DNA of 5,397 bases from positions 1 to 5,397 of the forward strand of contig PTLJ01000118.1 in the NCBI GenBank assembly GCA_002938045.1, given 5' to 3'. The notes under the pieces are model-generated. The model was not told the origin of the DNA and ran no database searches. It saw nothing but the letters and a program-made list of their open reading frames with translations. Shown here piece after piece: positions 1 to 4,476 of this stretch; position 1 is the first letter of the stretch; each line of letters begins with the position of its first letter. The translations under genes were made by a program, and so were the position numbers. The stretch comes from Alphaproteobacteria bacterium MarineAlpha3_Bin4. Its GTDB lineage: Bacteria; Pseudomonadota; Alphaproteobacteria; Rhodospirillales; Casp-alpha2.

Positions 1-34
1 TCAGGTAGCGGCGGCATAGGCGCCCTAGGCGAGC

Positions 35-208
35 CTAAAGCGGTAACCAGGAATTCTCGCGGGCATAATGCAGATTGCCGATGTTGCCGCCAACCTGCAG
101 ACCGACCCCGGTACGAATTGTCACTAGAACCACCTCGCCAGCCTGCTGATAGTTGATGCCGAAGTCGGCGATGAGGAGCCAACGGACGGCGCATAACATA
201 TTTGTCAT
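35..208 (-). pseudogene. C-terminal remnant of an EipA/DUF1134 envelope protein
   Basis: This is a 57-codon frame starting ATG at 208 and ending TAG at 35. It overlaps the reductase stop as ATGA. Residues 15-57 contain FGINYQQ, then EVVLVTIRTGVGLQVGGNIG, and end in SWLPL. From memory this matches the last 40 or so residues of the DUF1134 (EipA) family, which read roughly GVNYQ, VVLAPIRxGVGLRxGxNxGY and end near NPF. EipA proteins are periplasmic, about 180-200 residues, and support envelope integrity in Brucella. Here the signal peptide and about two thirds of the family length are missing. The sequence before the frame is the intact 3' end of the reductase, so the similarity begins abruptly at about 170-185. 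I read it as the tail of a broken eipA. Alternatively it is a translated small protein coupled to the reductase, since the frame has no internal stop. The family match is from recall and was not searched. Confidence 0.5.
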
Positions 209-1221
209 AACGCATCCGTCCACGGTTGGCGCCCCGTATAAGGGTATTTGGGGTCGGAATACCCTGGCGTTGAGGGATGACCGCTCGGCACCATAGCATC
301 GATCAACGCTTCGTCCTCGGCTATGAACTCGTGGCGCTGCGCACCCAAATACTCTTTCCATTGGCCGATAGTCCTGGGCCCGGCCAAGACTGAGGTCACT
401 ATGGCGTTGTTGAGCACCCAGTTGAGGGCGAACTGTCCTGCTGTCATGCCGCGCCTTTCCGCGTGTTTCTTGATCTTTTGTGCCATGATTAAGGAGTGCT
501 TGCGATACTCGGTGGTCAGGATACGCCTGTCGCCAACCGCAGCCCGCGATCCCTTGACCGGCGTCATCGAGTTTCCGTACTTGCCGGTCAGCACGCCGCG
601 CGCCAGCGGACTGTAGGGAACAACACCAAGCCCGAAATGCTCGCACGCCGGCAGCACGTCTGTTTCAGGCATCCGATTCATGGCGTTATAGTAGGGCTGG
701 CAAACGACCGGGAGCGGCACACCCATGCTCTGACACAAGCCGCCGATCAGGGCAATACGCCAGCCACGGTAATTACTCACGCCCCAATGGCGGACCTTAC
801 CCACGGTGATCAGATCAGCGATCGATTCGAGCGATTCTTCGAGCGGCGTCTCCAAATCGTCGAGGTGAAAGTAATAGATATCGACGTAATCCGTGTTCAG
901 GCGCTTAAGACTCGCGTCGATGGCCTGATGCATATATTTGCGGCTCAAGCCGCTCTCCATTGGACGCTTGCCCGTCGGGCCGCCGACCTTGGTTGCCAAC
1001 ACCCAGTCGTCACGGTCGCGACGCAGGCATTTAGCAATGATACGCTCCGATTCGCCATTCGCGTAGACGTCGGCAACGTCGATAAAATTGATTCCCGCAT
1101 CTCGCGCCGAGCCGATAATTCGCGCTGAGACAACAGCGCTGGTACGCCTGCCGAACATCATAGCGCCAAGGCAGATCGGTGAAACCTGCAGACCGCTGGC
1201 TCCTAAATATCTGTATTCCAT
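205..1221 (-). CDS. aldo/keto reductase
   Basis: A 338-residue soluble NAD(P)H-dependent oxidoreductase of the aldo/keto reductase superfamily, TIM-barrel fold, which reduces carbonyl groups on small substrates. The N-terminal strand MEYRYLGASGLQVSPICLG is typical. The catalytic tetrad is complete: D48 and Y53 in FIDVADVY, K78 in WVLATKVG, and H119 in YYFHLDD. Further family signatures are GKVRHWGVSNY (141-151), VPYSPLARGVLTGKY (201-215) and the cofactor phosphate-binding stretch GPRTIGQW (281-288). The C-terminal tail near HPSTPGYSDPKYP is usual for the YajO/Tas-like group. The frame is open upstream to an ATG at 1302, but I place the start at 1221 because AAGGAG lies 7-8 bases before it and homologues begin here. 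The gene follows the phytoene-synthase-like gene on the same strand after 191 bases, so it probably has its own promoter. The substrate cannot be read from sequence. Confidence 0.93.
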   Translation of the reverse strand: MEYRYLGASGLQVSPICLGAMMFGRRTSAVVSARIIGSARDAGINFIDVADVYANGESERIIAKCLRRDRDDWVLATKVGGPTGKRPMESGLSRKYMHQAIDASLKRLNTDYVDIYYFHLDDLETPLEESLESIADLITVGKVRHWGVSNYRGWRIALIGGLCQSMGVPLPVVCQPYYNAMNRMPETDVLPACEHFGLGVVPYSPLARGVLTGKYGNSMTPVKGSRAAVGDRRILTTEYRKHSLIMAQKIKKHAERRGMTAGQFALNWVLNNAIVTSVLAGPRTIGQWKEYLGAQRHEFIAEDEALIDAMVPSGHPSTPGYSDPKYPYTGRQPWTDAL

Positions 1222-1229
1222 AGCTTTAT

Positions 1230-1236
1230 CTCCTTT
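1230..1236 (-). promoter_or_regulatory. ribosome binding site of the aldo/keto reductase
   Basis: Reading the minus strand, AAAGGAG stands 8 bases before the ATG at 1221. It decides the start in favour of 1221 over the in-frame ATG at 1302, which has no comparable site. Confidence 0.75.
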
Positions 1237-1249
1237 CGGGGGTGGCCGG

Positions 1250-1271
1250 CGGGCGCCGCCAATGGCGCCCG
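1250..1271 (-). repeat. 8-bp perfect hairpin in the reductase leader
   Basis: CGGGCGCC (1250-1257) and GGCGCCCG (1264-1271) are exact inverted repeats around a 6-base loop. The stem is all G-C. It ends 13 bases before the reductase ribosome binding site and starts 7 bases after a second, orphan Shine-Dalgarno sequence. No T-run follows on either strand, so it is not a typical intrinsic terminator. It would be transcribed in the 5' leader if the promoter lies further upstream, and could affect translation or mRNA stability. Confidence 0.5.
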
Positions 1272-1278
1272 ATCCTAT

Positions 1279-1288
1279 ATCACCTCCT
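1279..1288 (-). promoter_or_regulatory. orphan 10-base perfect Shine-Dalgarno sequence
   Basis: On the minus strand these bases read AGGAGGTGAT, the exact complement of the usual bacterial 16S rRNA 3' tail ATCACCTCCT. No ATG, GTG or TTG lies at a working distance (about 5-10 bases) downstream. The reductase start is 57 bases further on and has its own site. It might be a ribosome standby site, or a leftover from a lost gene start. Confidence 0.4.
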
Positions 1289-1344
1289 GGGGTCAATGCC
1301 ATAATCCAGCATCGGCGGGGCTAGTCATGACCCCATCCGTAGGT

Positions 1345-1369
1345 CGTGAATTCAACAGCGGGATTCACG
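1345..1369. repeat. inverted repeat CGTGAAT-N11-ATTCACG, possible operator
   Basis: CGTGAAT (1345-1351) and ATTCACG (1363-1369) are perfect 7-base inverted repeats separated by 11 bases, with half-site centres 18 bases apart. The dyad lies in the gap between the phytoene-synthase-like gene and the reductase, about 124 bases before the reductase start. A weak minus-strand promoter, TTCAAG (1402-1407) with 16 bases to TATACG (1380-1385), lies just upstream, so the dyad would fall near the transcription start, where a repressor could act. No T-run follows, so a terminator is unlikely. The operator role is an inference and no matching regulator gene is in view. Confidence 0.3.
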
Positions 1370-1412
1370 CCCTAACCATCGTATAATCGAGAGTAAAACA
1401 CCTTGAACTAGC

Positions 1413-2261
1413 TCAGATCTGGCAACGAAACGCCGCCCAGGCCAGACGGAGCATCGCTCCTGGCCCCGGCCGGTCATGGACCAACCGGTAAGGGTCAAAT
1501 CCGGCGCGTTCGAGAAGGTCCAGATAGAAATCGGCGAGCACCGCCGGCAGCAGCGCCGGACGCAATGGTCGCGGGCAACGCAAAGTCAGAGCGCGGGCTG
1601 CAGTGAGGTGGCCGCGAGCCTCGGCCGCGAGGACAGAGACCGTGTCGCAGAGCCCATCGGGCCTACGGCCTTCCAGCAGCGCGTGCGGATCGAGCCCGTG
1701 TTGGCGGCAAATATCAACTGGCAGGTAAAGGCGACGCTGGCGAGCGTGAAATGGGACCGAGCGCAAGAGACCAGTATAGGCCCAGGCGATGCCAATCCGG
1801 CGCGCTGCTTCGTCAGCCTCGCCAGGCTTGGCACCAAGGACCTCGAGCGACAGCCGCACCAGAGTTGATGACGTCTGTTCAGCATAGTCGCTCAACGCCG
1901 CAATGTCCGGGGGCGGTTCGTTGTCGAGGTCGGTCGCGCGGCCGTCAATCAGGCTCTCGATCAGGTCCCGGCTGAGAGCGAAGCGCCGTACCGCCTCCGA
2001 CAACGGCTCGGCGACAAAATGGGCCGGCGGGGCCCCGGCGAAGATGCCGTCCAGCGCATCGCGCCACCATTGCAACCGTATCTCGCCGATCAGCGGCTCG
2101 CTGACCATCTCGCAGACACGAGCGAGTTCCAGGTTGAAGGCGGTGAGCACCAACACCGCCTCGCGGGCCTGGGCCGGTGCCAGCAACGCGCAGAGGTAGC
2201 GGTCGTAATCGTGGCGGCGCACTTCTCGTCTGCATGCCACCGCGTGTTCGCTGGCCGCCAT
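1413..2261 (-). CDS. squalene/phytoene synthase family protein, NDUFAF6-like, non-catalytic
   Basis: A 282-residue all-helical protein of the squalene/phytoene synthase superfamily. Recognisable blocks are DYDRYLCALLAP (18-29), AFNLELARV (41-49), EIRLQWWRDAL (60-70), LIDGRATDLD (104-113), ARRIGIAWAYTGLLRSVPFH (153-172), RRLYLPVDICRQHGL (176-190) and a C-terminal DFYLDLLERAGFDP (244-257). True synthases carry DDIVD-like and DVGED-like motifs that bind Mg2+ and diphosphate. At the equivalent places this protein has LELARV and RSVPFH, so both acidic motifs are absent. That pattern, and EIRLQWWRDAL, are as in NDUFAF6, a mitochondrial complex I assembly factor. A scaffold or assembly role fits better than isoprenoid synthesis. 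The start at 2261 is the last ATG before the conserved region; only a weak GGAAG lies 13 bases upstream. The frame is open upstream to 2375, but that stretch is unlike the family. It is divergent from the PuuD-like gene. Confidence 0.85.
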   Translation of the reverse strand: MAASEHAVACRREVRRHDYDRYLCALLAPAQAREAVLVLTAFNLELARVCEMVSEPLIGEIRLQWWRDALDGIFAGAPPAHFVAEPLSEAVRRFALSRDLIESLIDGRATDLDNEPPPDIAALSDYAEQTSSTLVRLSLEVLGAKPGEADEAARRIGIAWAYTGLLRSVPFHARQRRLYLPVDICRQHGLDPHALLEGRRPDGLCDTVSVLAAEARGHLTAARALTLRCPRPLRPALLPAVLADFYLDLLERAGFDPYRLVHDRPGPGAMLRLAWAAFRCQI

Positions 2262-2295
2262 GATCGAATCGCTGCTTCCGTATTCCCGTTTTGAC

Positions 2296-2326
2296 GTTAG
2301 ATGGCGTTGGGTGCGGCAGCAGTCAA
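2296..2326 (-). promoter_or_regulatory. weak candidate sigma70 promoter for the phytoene-synthase-like gene
   Basis: On the minus strand TTGACT (2321-2326) is followed after 19 bases by TCTAAC (2296-2301). The -35 box is good, but the spacing is longer than the preferred 17 and the -10 matches at 4 of 6 bases. It lies 35-65 bases before the chosen start. Confidence 0.25.
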
Positions 2327-2359
2327 CTGCCCACCTGCCATCGCTTCCCAGCAAAACCA

Positions 2360-2387
2360 TTGAAGCTGCTTGCAAACGTCATATATA
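2360..2387 (+). promoter_or_regulatory. candidate sigma70 promoter of the PuuD-like gene
   Basis: TTGAAG (2360-2365) and TATATA (2382-2387) are 16 bases apart; with an 18-base spacer the -10 would be TATATC. This AT-rich patch stands out in the otherwise GC-rich divergent gap. Transcription would begin near 2394, giving a leader of about 60 bases. This is a pattern match only. Confidence 0.4.
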
Positions 2388-2442
2388 TCTGATCACGCTG
2401 TAGGAGGCTTCTAATTCGCCTTATGGTCCAGCTTTGAAGGGG

Positions 2443-2448
2443 AAGGAA
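2443..2448 (+). promoter_or_regulatory. ribosome binding site of the PuuD-like gene
   Basis: AAGGAA stands 6 bases before the ATG at 2455 and supports that start over the in-frame TTG at 2434, which would place the ribosome binding site inside the coding region. Confidence 0.7.
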
Positions 2449-2454
2449 CAAGCC

Positions 2455-3063
2455 ATGGCAGGCATTCTAACCAATCTCAGATCCACCGTGATCGCAGGTT
2501 TCGTGCTCGTGGTGCTTTTATTTATCATGTACTACTCGTACGGAGACTACCAAGGCTCGGCCTTCGGTATCTTTTTCTTCCGTTGGCTCCATGTGTTGAG
2601 CGGAGTTATGTGGATCGGACTGCTCTGGTATTTCAATTTCGTCCAGATCCCCAACATGCCGAACATCCCAGACGACCAGAAGCCGGCCATCGGCAAGGTT
2701 ATCGCGCCGGCGGCGCTATGGTGGTTCCGCTGGGCCGCAATGGCGACGATCGTCACCGGCCTAATCGTCGCTACCATGAACGACTACATCATGCACGCCA
2801 TCTCACTCGGCACGTTGGACGGTTCGACCACCGGCCACCGGATGATCGGCATCGGCATGTGGCTCGGCGTGATTATGTGGTTCAACGTCTGGTTTGTGAT
2901 TTGGCCAAACCAGCAGAAGGCACTGGGCATGGTTGAAGTCGACGCCGACACCAAGGCGGCCTCGGCCCGTACCGCGATGCTGTTCTCGCGGACCAACACC
3001 TTGCTTTCGTTCCCAATGCTGTTCGCAATGGTTTCGGCGCAGAATATCTACTACCTCTCTTAA
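2455..3063 (+). CDS. PuuD-type (urate hydroxylase N-terminal domain) integral membrane protein
   Basis: A 202-residue membrane protein resembling the N-terminal domain of PuuD (Urate_ox_N family). Hydrophobic segments lie at about residues 11-28, 38-62, 84-107, 130-151 and 181-200. Family-like stretches are FFRWLHVLSGVMWIGLLWYF (41-60), PAALWWFRWAAMATIVTGL (85-103) and GMWLGVIMWFNVWFVIWP (134-151). H46 in the second helix and H114 and H128 around the third loop are candidate haem or metal ligands. Full PuuD proteins are about 400 residues and end in a cytochrome c domain used for urate oxidation. This protein stops before that domain and the following DNA contains no CXXCH motif, so urate hydroxylase activity should not be assumed from the family name. 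Stand-alone forms of this size occur in alphaproteobacteria and may be electron-transfer or haem proteins. The gene has its own promoter and terminator and runs opposite to all its neighbours. Confidence 0.82.
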   Translation: MAGILTNLRSTVIAGFVLVVLLFIMYYSYGDYQGSAFGIFFFRWLHVLSGVMWIGLLWYFNFVQIPNMPNIPDDQKPAIGKVIAPAALWWFRWAAMATIVTGLIVATMNDYIMHAISLGTLDGSTTGHRMIGIGMWLGVIMWFNVWFVIWPNQQKALGMVEVDADTKAASARTAMLFSRTNTLLSFPMLFAMVSAQNIYYLS

Positions 3064-3079
3064 AAGCCGAAGGAACCGG

Positions 3080-3107
3080 AAAACGGGGCCGAAAAGCCCC
3101 GTTTTTT
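3080..3107 (+). terminator. intrinsic terminator between convergent genes
   Basis: A 10-bp perfect stem (3080-3089 with 3096-3105) with loop CGAAAA is followed by a T-run, TTTTTT at 3102-3107 overlapping the stem base. It lies 17 bases after the PuuD-like stop. On the minus strand the stem is followed by TTTTCC, so it may also end transcription of the Mth938-domain gene, whose stop is about 20 bases away on the other side. Confidence 0.9.
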
Positions 3108-3126
3108 ACCTGCCTGCAGCTAATCA

Positions 3127-3576
3127 TCAATCAACGGCGATCAGCGCTGCGACGGTGCTGCGCTCCTCAGCCAGCAACACGTTAAAGGTGCGGCAGGCGG
3201 CACCGGTATTCATCCATTCGAGAACCAAGCCAGCGGCCTTGAGGCCTTCGCGGAGTTCGCGCGGCGACGGCCCAGAGGCGTTGCCGCAGCCGATCAGCAT
3301 AATCTCGGGACGGACGTCCACGGTCGTCGCCGGAGCAAGCGATTGCAGTGTGATCTCGCCCACTTCGTTGACTGGCCAGGGTCGAGTTTCCTCTGCAAAC
3401 ACCAGCACCGACCCTTCATGCGTCTTACCGGCGATGCGAAACCGCCCACCGCCATAACTCTGGATCAATTGGCGTCCAACGGGAACGGCTGGAGTGATAT
3501 CGATTGAGATCGGTCTACGGCGCAGGCTCAGCGGCCGCCGCCTCCTCCACGCTGCCGCCGCCGGCAACACTGCCAC
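3127..3576 (-). CDS. Mth938-like domain protein (NDUFAF3 family)
   Basis: A small soluble protein of the Mth938/DUF498 family. The conserved core runs from about residue 25 of this frame: DITPAVPVGRQLIQSYGGG, then GSVLVFAEETRPWPV, and the signature IMLIGCGNASGPSP (92-105) with LEWMNTGAACRTFNVLLAEE (119-138). Human NDUFAF3 belongs to this family and helps assemble complex I. The molecular activity is unknown. The start is uncertain. The first GTG at 3576 (others: GTG 3570, TTG 3567) lies inside secF, overlaps it by 62 bases and lacks a ribosome binding site. It adds an Arg-rich leader unlike homologues, which I recall beginning near MDITP. A strong GGAGGAGG (3541-3548) sits 9 bases before an in-frame CTG at 3531, so a CTG start is possible. 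The gene is translationally tied to secF and convergent with the PuuD-like gene. Confidence 0.85.
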   Translation of the reverse strand: MAVLPAAAAWRRRRPLSLRRRPISIDITPAVPVGRQLIQSYGGGRFRIAGKTHEGSVLVFAEETRPWPVNEVGEITLQSLAPATTVDVRPEIMLIGCGNASGPSPRELREGLKAAGLVLEWMNTGAACRTFNVLLAEERSTVAALIAVD

Positions 3577-4465
3577 GCTGGGCGACGTTCAAATACAGCA
3601 GCAACGGCACCGCCAGGCAGATCGACGAATAAGTGCCAATCACCACGCCCCAGATCATCGCGAAGCTGAAATCGCGGATTACCGCGCCACCGAGGAAGAA
3701 CAGCGCCAGCAATGCCAGTAACGTGGTTAAGCTAGTGATCACCGTGCGTGAAAGGGTTTGGTTGATGCTGTCGTTCAACAGCAGCGGTAGTGGTCGGGTC
3801 TTGAACTTGCGCAGGTTCTCGCGAACCCGGTCATAAACGACCACGGTGTCGTTGATCGAGTACCCGGCGATGGTCAGCACAGCGGCGACCGTCGACAGAT
3901 TGAACTCCAGTCCGAGTAGCGAAAAAATGCCGACCGTCGAGATCACGTCATGGGTCAGCGCGACCACCGCGCCTAACCCGAACTGCCATTCGAAGCGGAA
4001 CCAGATGTAGACCAAAATTGCCAGGATTGCCAAAGTGACAGCGAGAACGCCGTCCCAAAACAGCTCTTCCGAGACTTTCGGCCCGACGAATTCCGTGCGC
4101 CGGTAATCGATCTTAGAACCGAGCACCGTTTTGACTGCCGTGACCGCCGTCTGTTGCGCCTTGTCGCCTCCCTCCTGTTTCTGGATACGGATCAGCACGT
4201 CCGTCGGTGCGCCGAATTCCTGCAGCGCGACCTCGCCCAGACCGAGCTCCAACAGGCTGCTGCGCATGGCGCCGATATCGGCGGCTTGATCCGTACGCAC
4301 TTCGATCATGATACCGCCCTGGAAATCGATTCCGTAGTTGAGGCCCTTTATGGTGAACAGGCCCACCGAGGCGGCCACTAGTGTGGCCGAGAAGGCGAAA
4401 AACGCGACCCGCTTCGGGATGAAGCTAAGATCAATACCCGCGGGTATCAAGCGTAAGCCACGCAT
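3515..4465 (-). CDS. secF: protein translocase subunit SecF
   Basis: A complete 316-residue inner-membrane protein. With SecD it forms the accessory complex of SecYEG that uses the proton gradient to pull exported proteins across and to help membrane insertion. The first helix is at about 20-39, followed by the SecF signature LNYGIDFQGG (42-51) and a periplasmic P4-type domain to about 130. Five more helices follow (about 137-157, 161-184, 187-210, 243-263, 266-291). The TM4 motif GYSINDTVVVYDRVREN (201-217) contains D206, at the position of the Asp implicated in proton coupling. The tail is short and rich in Gly, Ala and Glu. The start at 4465 is fixed by AGGGGG 5 bases upstream, and the length is normal for alphaproteobacteria. 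It is co-transcribed with secD (gap 9 bases) and the Mth938 gene. Confidence 0.97.
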   Translation of the reverse strand: MRGLRLIPAGIDLSFIPKRVAFFAFSATLVAASVGLFTIKGLNYGIDFQGGIMIEVRTDQAADIGAMRSSLLELGLGEVALQEFGAPTDVLIRIQKQEGGDKAQQTAVTAVKTVLGSKIDYRRTEFVGPKVSEELFWDGVLAVTLAILAILVYIWFRFEWQFGLGAVVALTHDVISTVGIFSLLGLEFNLSTVAAVLTIAGYSINDTVVVYDRVRENLRKFKTRPLPLLLNDSINQTLSRTVITSLTTLLALLALFFLGGAVIRDFSFAMIWGVVIGTYSSICLAVPLLLYLNVAQRGSVAGGGSVEEAAAAEPAP

Positions 4466-4470
4466 TGCCG

Positions 4471-4476
4471 CCCCCT
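4471..4476 (-). promoter_or_regulatory. ribosome binding site of secF overlapping the secD stop
   Basis: On the minus strand AGGGGG lies 5 bases before the secF ATG and shares its first bases with the TAG stop of secD. This arrangement favours translational coupling of the two subunits. Confidence 0.7.

Noticed and set aside
209..646. Upstream extension of the EipA-like frame to 646
   Set aside because: This stretch overlaps the reductase in another frame, is rich in Arg and Cys with no DUF1134 similarity, and reflects only the absence of stops.
496..1128. Open frame of 210 codons on the plus strand
   Set aside because: It is antisense to the well-supported aldo/keto reductase, has no recognisable domain or ribosome binding site, and reads as a GC-rich shadow.
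1279..1288. Plus-strand ATCACCTCCT as the 3' end of a 16S rRNA gene
   Set aside because: Only the ten-base tail matches; the preceding bases do not resemble the conserved 16S 3' helix.
1222..1302. N-terminal extension of the reductase from the ATG at 1302
   Set aside because: The 27 added residues are Gly/Pro/Arg-rich and unlike the family, while the ATG at 1221 has a good ribosome binding site and the typical first strand.
1382..1387. Perfect TATAAT on the plus strand
   Set aside because: No acceptable -35 box lies 16-18 bases upstream and no plus-strand gene follows; it would only give antisense RNA into the phytoene-synthase-like gene.
1903..2294. Overlapping plus-strand open frames across the phytoene-synthase-like gene
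   Set aside because: They are Arg/Ser-rich shadows of a GC-rich gene with no recognisable motif.
2262..2375. N-terminal extension of the phytoene-synthase-like protein from 2375
   Set aside because: It has no similarity to family N-termini, and would place the candidate promoter inside the gene.
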